Assembly (NCBI GenBank): GCA_023014365.1
Contig: JAEBUN010000001.1
Location: forward strand, 1,054,001 to 1,118,000
DNA from: Lepiota brunneoincarnata
Lineage: Eukaryota; Basidiomycota; Agaricomycetes; Agaricales; Agaricaceae
DNA length: 64,000 nucleotides
Direction of reading: 5' to 3'
The notes under the pieces were generated by a model, which was not told the DNA's origin, made no database searches, and saw only the letters and a list, made by a program, of their open reading frames with translations. Each line of letters begins with the position of its first letter. The stretch's first letter is position 1. The position numbers and the translations under genes were made by a program. Below are positions 11,730 through 22,900 of this stretch, one piece after another.

Positions 11730-13632
11730 GATTGTTGGAGAAGTAGGTGTATTGCTATAAATATATGCGTGTATACCTTGATGTTTTCTTTGTTCCCCCC
11801 CTATGCTCTGGTGATAGAATACATCCCACGAACGAGATATTACGGCTAGGAAGCGAAGAGCTGATCATGATTTCGTACGCTTAAAGGTTTGTCATGTGCT
11901 GATGTTGTGTGAAAGCCCTCGGCTTTACCACGAAGCAGCAGCTGCCTGGGGATCCGGAGGAAAGAGGCGCGTCGAGAGTGTGACACGACAGGGCAGAGAA
12001 TGCAAGGAACAATTGGAGAAGGGGAAGGTACCTCTTGACTTGGCAGGGAACAAGAAGTATTCAGCGCCGCGGGATGCAGATCAGGTAGGCGAGGGGATTA
12101 ATGTAGAACTTGTAATCAGCCAATTATAAACGTTTGGGGAGGCGCGTAGTTACAGTATAACTTGGAACCTGGCACTATTGAACGTTGAACTATGGATTAT
12201 TTATGACCACGTCAGACTAGGCACAGCGTCGTGCGTCGCTCCTGTATACTTTGGCAGTTTGAAGCAGGTTCGTACACACGATTCTTGCTGCCATCTTACT
12301 ATCATTAACAATCAGTCAAAGACGACGGACGGTTGGGCACCTTTCAGTAATCATACCCTGTTAGCAAGGTCCCCTCCCTCTATCAACTATCACTCCCCAA
12401 TTAGGCACCTCTTCGATCCACATTGTGGTGCTTTGCACCCACCGCGCCATATCTATACGCCCCTTCGTTGTCTCCCTTGGTATCGATATCATGGGACATT
12501 AACATGGAGTAAAGTACACCCGGGATCATCAAGTCAAGCCTCAGGGCCTCATGCACATATTCTGTTCAGAAACCAAGCGGAGCTTACAAAGTCAGTGCGA
12601 GGGGAAAGCACCAAATGGAGATATACCCCGCAAACGATACGTATTCCAGGGAAGAGGGTATCACAGAATTTGGCTATGGGGAATGACAGCAGTTCAATCG
12701 AACGGGAAACCCACCGCTCTTGTCGGGCGTCACCACCACCACCACCAGCAGCCCCTGACGCCACCGAGCTCTATCCTCGACCGGGTGGCCGACTGGTTCT
12801 TGCCCTCTCCGTTCGTTATCGGCTACTCGTTCCCCGGCCTACCAGAATGGAATAGGCATGGACATTGAAAGAGGCGCTCCGAAGATAAGCTCAACGGTTC
12901 GTTATGTTATGTCGAATCAACTCCGTGCGTGGCGGGTCAAGTGCCCGTGAGCATATATCAGCGGAGAATCTGAAACCACAAGAGATGATTAGTGCCGCCT
13001 CTATTCGGCTGTCACGCGCGCGTTCTTTCTCCTCCCAACCACCTATCTTTGGGCAAGTACCGCTTACGTCTATTCGCGGTCTCCCACTCAATCGCAGCAA
13101 ATGAGCTTGGAGGACTTGTCTTAAGTGCTTCATTACAATATTGTTGTTACATTCAATCTGCCACCGAGCCGAACAAGCAGCTTGGCATTGACGTATTGAT
13201 CGGATGAATTGTATGGCACCGGTGATGTCTTTCGACGGCATTTGAATGGAAGTACGCAACCACATTCTTTTTTGATGCCTAACTTCCCATTCTTAGAATC
13301 CTATAATTCGACCCAAAGCCGCGAACCGAGGAATGGACATGTGGTCTTGGTTCTTTTCCCCTCATCTCCCACCCTTAAATGCCAGCTGCTGTAACTGGTG
13401 CCCCTCCTAGTGAACACTATCATTCCCTTTACGCAGAGCACGCCAAAGACGAGTTAACAAGAGCAAGATATGGCGCAATCGGGAGCTCAAGCCTCAGAGG
13501 GTAAGTATATTCTAAACCCCCCCCCCCTACTACCAGCGCTAAAATGACAGGCGGAGGGCGGCAGATACCCAATACACACGATCCTCAGCAATATCATTCA
13601 CACCCTCCGAGACAGCTACGTTAGCTGGGGCT
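11730..13632. other. Intergenic, no supported gene
   Basis: Only unsupported open frames occur here, without splice structure, domain motifs or sensible composition. An ATG at 13470 followed by a GTAAGT donor could be an upstream first exon of the next gene, but joining it to the acceptor at about 13550 does not keep the frame, so it is more likely leader sequence. A C9 run lies at about 13518. Confidence 0.5.
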
Positions 13633-15951
13633 ATGACGAACGGAGGAGGTCCCTTGAATTCCGCAACGTCGTCTCAACTCACTGGAGGGGCTCCCCCTGG
13701 TAATAAAGTGGGGGGAGGCGCGGTGGCGGCTCCGGATGGGTTACCGGTGATGCTCGATCCGTTGCCTTTGCTTGGTCTCGGAGCGGGTGTTGTGGCTGGG
13801 GATGTGGTGGTTCCTCCTGAGCATAAGGCGAGGACGTTGGTGTTGTGTTTCGATGGTACTGGTGATCAGTGGGTTTTTTTTTATTTTTGACTGTGGTAGA
13901 AAAAAAAAGGGGGGCTTTTCTGATGAGTTATTGTGGTCACGCAGATTTGACAATGATGTGAGGTTTTTTTTATTGGTATAGGGGTGCATCCCGAAGGAAG
14001 CTGAGATTTTGATCATCAGAACTCGAATATTGTTGAACTGTTCAGTGCCCTGAAGAAGGATGACCCGGGAAAGCAGATGGTGTATTATCAGGTAGGCTCT
14101 TACTTTGAATACTCGTTGGAGGTCTTTGCTTATGTGTTGCAGGCCGGTATTGGAACGTACACTGTTCCCCAAATTGCAACACCAATGATGGCCAAAATCT
14201 CCAAGGTCAGAGACGGACAGGTTCTGTATGTAAATGCGCACACGCGCTAAAACCAAGGGTTATCAGAGTCTCGATGAAGCTGTCGCATGGAATCTCGATG
14301 CGCATATTATGGGTGAGTTGTATTCTAGGCACCGGGATTTGAGTGCTTTTTTTTCTTAACGCAGTTCTACAGGCGGGTACGAGTTCTTGATGACGAACTG
14401 TAAGCCATACTCTTGAACTCTCTCCTGTCTAGGGATAACCCATACTCTTAAACAGACAAGACAGGAGACAAAATCTGTATATTTGGCTTCTCTCGTGGTG
14501 CATATACAGCAAGATGGTAAGGAAATTAGACGGGACAAATCATTACTCCTCGTCTAATTCGAAACAGCATGGCAGGCATGATCCACAAAGTCGGGCTTTT
14601 ACCAGCCTGCAATCACCAGCAGATCCCCTTTGCGTACAAGATGTACACCCGAGCAGACGAAGTCGGGTGGAAGCAGTCCAACGCTTTCAAGGCTGCATTC
14701 TGCACTCATGTTCGGATTGATTTCCTGGGCGTCTGGTATGTGTCATCGCTAATTTTCCAATGCGTGTGGTAACATGGTATCCGAACAGGGATACTGTCAG
14801 TTCGGTTGGTCTCATTCCTCGGCATCTGCCTTTCACGACCTCCAATACTTGCGTTCGAGTCTTTCGGCATGCTGTCGCTTTGGATGAGCGGCGAGCCAAG
14901 TTTAAGCAGAATACGTGGAATAGGCCAACCGCGGCCGAGGCTCGGCTCTCTGCTAGGGATCGTGCTCTCAGTCGTGTTGCTACGAAGCCACAGGAATTTG
15001 GGTTGTTTGGCTCGTCTTTTGGACATAATTCGGGGAAGAAGAAGCAGCAGAGGACGTTGGAGAGGGAATATAGTGAGATATACGAGAAAGAGACGGACGT
15101 TGAGGAGGTATGTGTTCTGCCCTGGGTCCTGACTGCCAGACCGCATATAGCTGACGATAGAGATAAAATGCTTAGGTTTGGTTCGCTGGCTGTCATTGTG
15201 GTGAGTGGACGCAACTCAATTTGTTCCTGTGGGGGGACTTGTTTGGCTGACCTGAGGGTTGAAAACACAGACGTCGGGGGTGGTTCAGGTAAGTTTCGAC
15301 ACCTGCAGGGATTTGCTTTCGGATGATGATGTCAGACTCGATTCCTTTCCAACCTCACTAACAGTGGCAAATGGGACCCGCCCCAACCTGGCTCGAATTC
15401 CTCTGCGCTGGATGATTCGGCAAACATTCCTAACCGATACGGGTATCATGTTCCATACACAAGTCCTGCGACGCATTGGGCTTGATTTAGATCCCGCGAC
15501 TTCTATGCCGATCTTGCAACGGCCTCCGGCAGTCGAGGTACCCGAGGATGCCGTCATACGAGCGATCCCACCCTCGACGAGTAGCAATATGCCAGAAGAG
15601 GAACTGGAGGCCAAGTTGATGGCGGCCGCAGCGGAGGAGGCGCAATTATCGGAAGGGGAGCTGGAGTTGCGAGATGCGCTTTCGCCGGTGTATGATCAGC
15701 TGAGCTTGGCCTGGTGGTGGTGGTTCCTGGAATTACTGCCTTTGAAACATAGCTACCAGAAGGAGGATACCTCGTGGACGTGGTGGCTTGGGATGAATCT
15801 CGGCACGGGGAGGCATATACCGAGACAGATGAGGCACAAGGTTAAGGTGCACAGGTCAGTCGAGATGAGGATGAAGGCGAAGCATGCCGATGGGAGCAAG
15901 TACTTTCCAAAGGCGAATTTGAAGTTGGACAAGGTGATCTGGGTTGATTAG
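13633..15951 (+). CDS. DUF2235 alpha/beta-hydrolase-like protein 1 (intact)
   Basis: Twelve exons: 13633-13868, 13945-13957, 14020-14091, 14143-14205, 14267-14312, 14373-14399, 14456-14516, 14568-14735, 14789-15107, 15176-15200, 15271-15288, 15365-15951. They sum to 1635 nt, exactly in frame, for 544 aa. Landmarks are LVLCFDGTGDQ, then KICIFGFSRGAYTAR with the nucleophile Ser in GFSRG, DFLGVWDTV with the likely acid Asp, and FRHAVALDERR with the likely catalytic His. DUF2235 is the fold of bacterial Tle1-type phospholipases; fungal members are uncharacterised, so lipase or esterase activity is family inference. No signal peptide is visible. The N-terminal 70 residues are low complexity. Gene 2 is a diverged tandem paralogue. 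Confidence 0.9.
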
Positions 15952-16045
15952 GGGTTTCCTATATGTTATTCTATTTCGTATATTTGTGTCGTACCGGCCC
16001 TGCAGGGGTTCCGAGTTTGCGAATAGGGACAGATTGTTGTCGTAT
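15925..16045 (+). repeat. Direct repeat A: 3' end of DUF2235 gene 1
   Basis: The stop-codon region (GACAAGGTGATCTGGGTTGA) and about 100 bp of 3' flank, with GTACCGG, GGGTTCCGAGTTTG and GGACAGATT, recur at 16812-16945 on the far side of the inverted-repeat element. Confidence 0.75.
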
Positions 16046-16104
16046 CATATGCCATTGCGCCCCTTCCATGATACCTGTCGTCCTGGGTTCCATGATAGAA
16101 GGAG

Positions 16105-16795
16105 CCGAGGGGCGACCGTCCGAGCAGCGCCCAGCTTCAACCCCCCTGGGGGGTCGTGAGAACCTTCCTGAAATGGTTGTAACACTGAGTCACGCTGGCG
16201 ATATGATAGGCAAACCGAATAATACTGATCCACTGCGATGAGTCGATCCTCCATGCTACCATAGCTCTCTCGGACCATGCTATTCGCTCCGATCTTGAGG
16301 GCCTGGTATACCCGATGTATTCCGCATTACATTCAGTTAACTTGTATCTTATCCCTTATCCTCATGGTCACCAAGCTGCGACAGTCAATCCCACACGAGA
16401 CAGTTATTGAGCTCTCCTATGGCGTGAACATACAAACAAATTTTGATGCGAACAACAACTGCCATCTCATGAAATGCAAGATGTGCAACCACACGTTCAA
16501 AATACCTGCTAGCAAGCCAGCGCAAACGGGGCCGTACTCATACTGAATCAACCATAATTCCAGTTGGGAAGAAGCTTCGAAATTAGTACCTGTACTATCT
16601 GTACATGTAGTCCTATCATATACTTCGCACTAATGGTCATTCGCCCCGATTATGCCCACTTGACGCTGACTCGACAGATTAGATATGGGCTGTGACGCTT
16701 TGTGACCAGGGATGTTTTCTCTCCACATTAGGAAGGTTCTCACGACCCCCCCGGGGGGGTTGAAGTTGGGCGCTGCTCGGACGGTCGCCCCTCGG
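16105..16795. mobile_element. 691-bp terminal-inverted-repeat element with 6-bp target duplication
   Basis: The ends are inverted repeats of about 66 bp (outer end CCGAGGGGCGACCGTCCGAG) with a GC-rich C/G palindrome about 45 bp in. AAGGAG lies directly outside both ends (16099-16104 and 16796-16801), which fits a target-site duplication. No transposase is encoded; a short frame at 16277-16546 has a CKMCNHTFK motif that faintly recalls BED-type fingers but is far too short. I read it as a non-autonomous DNA transposon (MITE-like). The superfamily is not assigned. Confidence 0.75.
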
Positions 16796-16811
16796 AAGGA
16801 GCTTTGTTCGG

Positions 16812-16945
16812 TTATGAACTCGGACAAGGTGATCTGGGTTGAGTAGTTTCCCGTGTGTTATTTTATTTCGCATGTTTTTGGTAAGTGTTCGATAACTCGT
16901 ACCGGTCTTGCAGGGTTCCGAGTTTGTGAGTAAGGACAGATTAGT
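16812..16945 (+). pseudogene. Remnant 3' end of a further DUF2235 copy (direct repeat B)
   Basis: Encodes only the last residues NSDKVIWVE followed by TAG, then the same 3' flank as gene 1. It indicates that a DUF2235 unit, or at least its 3' end, was duplicated in tandem and the rest deleted; the inverted-repeat element sits between the two repeats. Confidence 0.6.
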
Positions 16946-17101
16946 CAGACGCGCATCTTCTATGCTAGCTGTCATCCTGGGGATCCAACATTCCTGCTGT
17001 CGATGAATGCATGATGGGTGGAGCTTGTTCGGGGGGCCACTTTCATTTATAGAGTTCACACTCCACAAATAGGCCAGGTCTTGGGTATCAGGTCCTCTCA
17101 T

Positions 17102-17427
17102 TTAGCGCGCACCAATACTTATTAGGAGGCTGGAGAGTTCCGGTTTGCGATGAGGATGCGGATTCGGCTTCGCCGTGGAAATTCCGCTTTGCCAGGGATG
17201 GCTCGGGACATCATCATCAGGGATGTCTGGGACGTTTATGGTTAGGTCTTTGGCGCCACGTCGGTTTTCTCTCGTTTGCGCGATTTCCACAGCTTTGCTT
17301 CTGCTTCTAAAAGGGTTTCCGGCTATCCAGGCAAGTCCGACTGGGCGGCTACCCTCCTCGACCTTAAATACCCCCTCACCTTCCCTTCTTCTCCTCAAGA
17401 TCACGACAGACAGACTGACAGAACATA
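17102..17427 (+). promoter_or_regulatory. Upstream region of DUF2235 gene 2
   Basis: Unique sequence ending in a pyrimidine-rich leader; CTTAAATACC at about 17363-17373 is the best TATA-like candidate, about 60 bp before ATG 17428. No conserved block is shared with the gene 1 upstream region. Confidence 0.3.
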
Positions 17428-19664
17428 ATGAGCTCTCACATCCAAGAGCCGACGATGGTTTCCGCTACCGAAACCATCACTGACAACCCCAAGGTCGGAA
17501 ACAGTGGGTCATCCACACCGACTTCTCAGCCTGAAGTCTCCCCCTTTACTGGGAGCGGGATTCAGACTACTACCCCCCAGTCGCCACCACCTGCGATTCA
17601 TCATCCGACACACGAGCGGACCCTTGATCCTCGTTCGTTTCCCTCGGTTATACCCCCTGAGCATGAGCATAGGAAAAGGACACTTGTGCTGTGCTTTGAC
17701 GGGACGGGCGATCAGTTTGATGCTGATAATTCGAATATCGTGCAGCTTGTGTCGTTATTGAAGAAGAATGATAGGCATAAGCAGATGGTGTATTACCAGG
17801 TAAAGCATATAGTCAACTCGTTAAAGCGGATACCTATATGTTCTGACTCTCCTCATTGAAAGACGGGTATTGGAACTTATACTGCCTCCAAAGCGGCGAC
17901 GCCTCTCATGTCCCGTATTCAGAAGGTATACGCGACTTGTCATATGCGTTTTTTTTTTTCGAAGAATGTTTGAATAACTCTTGGATATTAGACCCTTGAT
18001 GAAATGTTTGCGTGGAATCTCGGCTCTCATGTTATGGGCGGGTACGAGTTTTTAATGCAGAACTGTACGTTTCACCGGGAGACAATGACGCAAGTTCAAA
18101 AACACTGACTTTTTTTTTTGATATCCCCAGATATCGAAGGAGACAAGATTTGCATCTTTGGTTTCTCCCGCGGAGCTTATACAGCACGCAGTCTTGCTGG
18201 GATGTTGCACAAAGTCGGTCTATTGCCAGCGAACAACTTCCAACAAGTTCCCTTTGCGTATAAGATGTACACACGCATAGATGATATCGGATGGGAACAG
18301 TCAAACGGGTTCAAGAAGGCCTTTTGTATTGACGTTGATATCGACTTCCTTGGCGTATGGTGAGGTCACTTCGTCTATAGCTAATACTCAACATCTCATT
18401 ATTATCATATACAGGGATACAGTGGACTCGGTTGGCATGTTCCCAAAGAGACTCCCGTTCACTACATCCAACACCACTGTTCGCGTCTTCAGACACGCTG
18501 TTTCCCTCGATGAGCGTCGTTCCAAATTCAAAGCCAACCTCTGGAACCGACCAAACAGCAAAAGAAGTCCAACTCGGCGTCAAAGCAAAAAATGCCCAGC
18601 CATCATCATCAGTCATCCCAAGAACCCGCTTCTCCAACTAGCGAGAAGGGGGGCACATCTACCCCCACCTCCTCCCCGGTCACGCCTCAAACAACTGGAT
18701 ACCCCACACTCCCGAAATCGAACGGGAATGGAAAGAATGGAAAGAATGAGAAACAAAGAAAGAAGCAATCGGATGAGGACAGGGAACTTAATAGGTTGGA
18801 GAAGATGGATGCTCATCAGAATGGAGGTCAGACTGATATCGAAGAAGTCTGGTTCGCTGTACGTGTTGTTGGTCTACGGATCATCTAACAGTCAACTCAT
18901 CCCCCCCCCCCCCCCCCTCCCCCTCCTCCTCCTCCTCCTTTAGGGTTGCCACTGTGACGTTGGCGGAGGCTCCGTCAGCAATCGAACCCGCCACGCTTTG
19001 GCTCGTATCCCCCTTCGCTGGATGATCCGCGAATGCTTCAAGGCCAACACGGGCATGATGTTCGAAACCGAAGGCCTCCGCGGAATCGGGCTCGACCCAA
19101 CTACACTCTATCCCTTTGTCACCCCACGTCCTCCCCCACGCACCCCCCTCAATCCCACTGAGCACAAAATCCGGAAACCACCAGCCGATCCGATTCCCAT
19201 TCGTTTACATTCGACTTTGACCAAGAGAAAGCAGCGGGAGATACATGCGCTCCATGCTGTTCCGACTATACCGTTTTTGGGCTCGGAGGAGGAAGAGGAG
19301 TTGCATGATGCGCTATCGCCTGCGTATGATCAGCTCAAGTTGAAGAAGGGGTGGTGGCTTTTGGAGATTATTCCGATGCAGTTGAGGTATCAGCGAGGCG
19401 ATAATCAATGGGTATCCTACTTCGGGTATGTCGGGGTTTTCTAGTCAACAAGTGGGACGGGTTACTCATCAGCGTTTTCTTCGGTTTAACAACAGATCTA
19501 ACCTCGCTCGTCCGCGTTTCATACCGAAACAGGTCAAGAATGGAGTCAAGGTTCACAGAAGCGTCAAGATACGCATGGAGGCAGAGCATGAAGACGAGAA
19601 GAAGAAAGGGAAAAAGTACAAGCCAAAGCCACGCCTGCGCGTTGAACCCACTTGGATTGATTAA
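17428..19664 (+). CDS. DUF2235 alpha/beta-hydrolase-like protein 2, two one-base frame breaks in linker
   Basis: Exons 17428-17799, 17863-17925, 17992-18064, 18131-18359, 18415-18858, 18944-19425 and 19496-19664. Motifs match gene 1: LVLCFDGTGDQF, ICIFGFSRGAYTARSLAGM, DFLGVWDTVDSVG, FRHAVSLDERR, and the VWFAGCHCDVGGGSV block at the exon 5/6 join. The product would be about 610 aa. Exons sum to 1832 nt, two over a multiple of three. The extra bases map to the A runs near 18555 and 18585-18592: the frame passes from NRP into TAKEVQLGVKAK and then into MPSHHHQSSQEP, a low-complexity linker. Because both breaks sit in homopolymers inside a linker, read error is plausible. Intron 5 has an unusual C17 run and CCT repeats before its acceptor. 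Confidence 0.85.
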
Positions 19665-19938
19665 GCTTTCCCACCCGGTTATGATTATGGCCGAGTTTGA
19701 TACCCCACCTATGAGCCCTGTTACTACTATGTTGTCCCTTCGTTAAAATCTGATCTAATTCCATTTTGCTGTCTGCCCCCTATGGTTTCCGTCTAACACA
19801 GGGCTACCATTAATTGCAAGCGAGGTGAATTACACGTATGTATGTAGACAAAGAAAAAAACGTCTAGAATACCCACTGCTCTAAATCATGACTCTAAAGC
19901 CAAGCATCATCCACAACTAAAAATACATTACAACGATC

Positions 19939-22900
19939 TCACGCCCGTTCGAGTAGTGTACACCCCTCAATCATGCGTTCGGCGACACCCTTGATCTATA
20001 ACCCCCGTAAGTATCCCAAAGTATCAGGTTAAGCACGGACAAACATAACTCACATTGTTGGGGTAAAATGGCGTAAAGTGATGCCCGGGAATGTCAAGAA
20101 CCCTGACAGGGCCCGATGCCAAATCCTCCCATCCTGCAGTAGCAATCCTAGTATCACTGCGGTCCGCGAGCCAGATCGGAACATTGGGAACGCCAGGCGG
20201 GTTGAACCCCTCGGATGAGCGAAGGAGAACGAGAGGCGGACAAGTTCCGCCCGTGCCCCGAGGATCATATTTGCCGAGCATACGAGCGTTCATAGCAAAC
20301 TGGGCCTTCACGAGGCGACCAAGGTCAGAATTAGCACTACGGGCATCAAGATTGACCACAGAATCAATGAGGGCGTCGGAGAGGGGTACATGGTTGATCG
20401 GACTTGGAGAGTCGATGAGCAGAATACCCTTAGGTAGTGATGCCCTTCTTCGCAAGTTGAAGAGAGGTTTCGTATGCCGCCACGCCTCCAAAGGACCAAC
20501 CTAATAAATAGAACTCAGCTTAAGTGAAATAGTTTCCTTTTAGCTGCACATACCTCCCAAGATGACTGGTCCAGTTGTGATTTTGGAGATATAGTCAGCA
20601 TAGGCGGAGGCCATCTCTACAACTCCAGACCAAGGTTCTGAAGTGGCGAAATGAGGATTGTTGAATCCCCAAACCTGGCGACCAAGGGGGGAGACGCCAT
20701 TGTAATAGTTAATCAAACCACTACCGTCGTGGATGAGGAAGAGGGGAAGAGCCGTAGAATTGGCTTTCTGGAGGGGAAGAGGGGTGGTGTCGAGTTTTAG
20801 CGCCTTGGTGAGCCTTGTCGCGCTGGCAGGAGAGATTGTAACGGAAAACTCGGATTTCCCTTCAGCCTTCGCCTTAGGGGGAGCTACTTGGTATGTCACC
20901 GCCTCATGCATAGGAATCTTTTGCGGTTGCAATGAAGGCTTTGGGGCAGAGAGGTGTGAGGAGAGATAGGATTGTACTTTCCTTGCGGTGGGGTAATCAT
21001 TGAAGAAGTGTCCGGGGAGGTCAATCCCGAACTCATTTTTCAGGGCTGCGAGAGCCTCGATTGAGGTCAAGGAGTCCAAGCCAAGAGTTTCGAAATCGGT
21101 GTCATCACCAATGTCTTTGGGACTGACGTCTAGAACGGCCGAAAGGACGTTTTTGACATTGATATCACCGTCTATTGCCAGTGGCATCGGTTCGGCGAGG
21201 CTCTCGTCGGGGACTAGCGTCCGGGGAGAGGATGCTTTACTGTCGGGTTCGGATGCAATGATAGGGGCAACGGAGGGGACAGGCGCTTTGGCGGTGACTT
21301 CGGCGATGATATCGGCAATGCTCTTGCAGTGCGAGAGCTTGTGAGCATCCAATGAAATAGCTGGGAATGCCGCCTCAAGTTTACCGAAAATTTCGATGGA
21401 CATGAGCGAATCAACACCAAGGGAACCCAGGTCGGTATTTAGGTCGACATTCGATGCGCTAACATCGCACGTCTCAGCAACAATCCTGGTAACTTCGCTT
21501 TGGACGTGGGCGGGACCTTGGTTGTCTGGTATAGCCAAGGCGGGAAGGGAAGGAGGGGGAGTGGCAGAAAACTGAATGTGAGAAGCGGGGCGCGTAGAAG
21601 TCTTAGAAGGGGGAGCAGAGCGAGCCTGTTGGCCGGCAGGGGCCTTTCCAGCGGCGTGTGCGAGCCCCTTCTTGAGGCTATTCAGGCGCACTTTGCGGAA
21701 GTGCATGTCTTTCAAATGGGCAACTAGGACTGGAGGTTCGGTGAGCTTCACGGCGTAGGCTTCAGCGAGCATGACACCTTGGTCGGCGAGCCAACCATTG
21801 CTGCAATAGACAGCATAGGACGCATCATTGTCGACCCATTCCGGAATCACCTTCACCGACCCGACTTCGCTGCAAATGTAAGCATCATTTGAGCCTCCCT
21901 GCATATTTGCTACAAAGCCGGCCACGTGGAGGAGGGTATCGGTAAAGACGGGATGAACGACAAATTTGCTGCGATCATACGAGGCAGGGATTTTGACCGA
22001 TGCAAAGCCCTCCATTCCCGAGGGATCCACAATAAGAGAGCGCATAGTGTGGTATTCTTTGGCGTAGTCGACGACGCGGGGGAAGATGACCTCGTAAGCC
22101 GTGCGTGTGGAGAAAGATTGTGGTGCCCTCCCGTTCTTGGGTTTGGCGACAGCGGACATGTGGCGGTTGATAATGGGAAGGGTGCGGGAGAATTTAGTGG
22201 TAGTCTTTGAAATTGCCTGTGTCTTGTACTCGCCGTGCACGTGGGCAGACTCTTCGGATGATCCGTCGATTCGAGAAGCAACAAAGAAAGCGCCATGGCC
22301 ATCTCGGATAGTAATGTTGGTAATGACTGTGCGGGAGACGGCTTCGTCGTAAACGAGGGGCTTCGCGAATTCGATGCTACGAAGGACGGTATAGTTCCCG
22401 GAAGAGGGGATCGAAAGGTGCTGTTGAATAAGATCGAGGCCAGCAAGCACTTGTTCTAGATAGACCGAAGCTGGACAAAGCGGCATGCCACCAACGCTGT
22501 GTCCTCGAATGGAGCCTGCCAATTGGCTGATGGGTGTCTCAAAAATAGCGACGTAGCCATTATCTTTTGTAGGATATTGGGACCAAGCACGCAACATCTT
22601 GTAATCGGTGGTAGGCAATTGCGACTGCGACTGGGTTGCTTGGACTTTTTGAGGGGCAGCCGCGGTGGGGGTGTCCTCAAACGGGACCCAGAACTTGGTC
22701 TTGGCGAATGGGTATGTGGGGATGCTGATGCAGTTGACGGGGATATGAGCAAAAACGTTCCGCCACCGAACGCTGGCATTGGTGGTGAATAACTGTGCGA
22801 GTGTTGTGGTGAGAGTTGACCAGGGCTCTTGTTGCTTGCGAAGAGATCCAAGAAGTAATGCCGTCTTTGGGACCTCGGCGATGCCTTTAAGCATAGGGAG

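Larger units (their letters stand above)
6200..11800 (+). repeat. Tandem segmental duplication (two units of about 2.8 kb)
   Basis: Unit 1 (about 6200-9085) and unit 2 (about 9085-11800) each contain the same order of blocks: an AAATTGTRAGCGGAGGGT block, a TGCGATCC block, a CAAGGTGRGAGAAA block, GTATCAACGTATC, the shared promoter, the oxidoreductase gene and its 3' end. Intergenic similarity shows the whole locus was copied, not only the coding region. Identity is clearly lower in introns and spacers than in exons, so the duplication is not recent. The first 175 bases of the window look like the edge of a further unit. Confidence 0.8.

Noticed and set aside
12178..12855. 225-residue plus-strand open frame
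   Set aside because: Random-looking composition, no domain, no splice logic and opposing open frames of similar length; no support as a gene.
13470..13632. Upstream first exon (ATG 13470) for DUF2235 gene 1
   Set aside because: Joining its GTAAGT donor to the available acceptor leaves the frame one base short; the exons from ATG 13633 already sum to an exact multiple of three.
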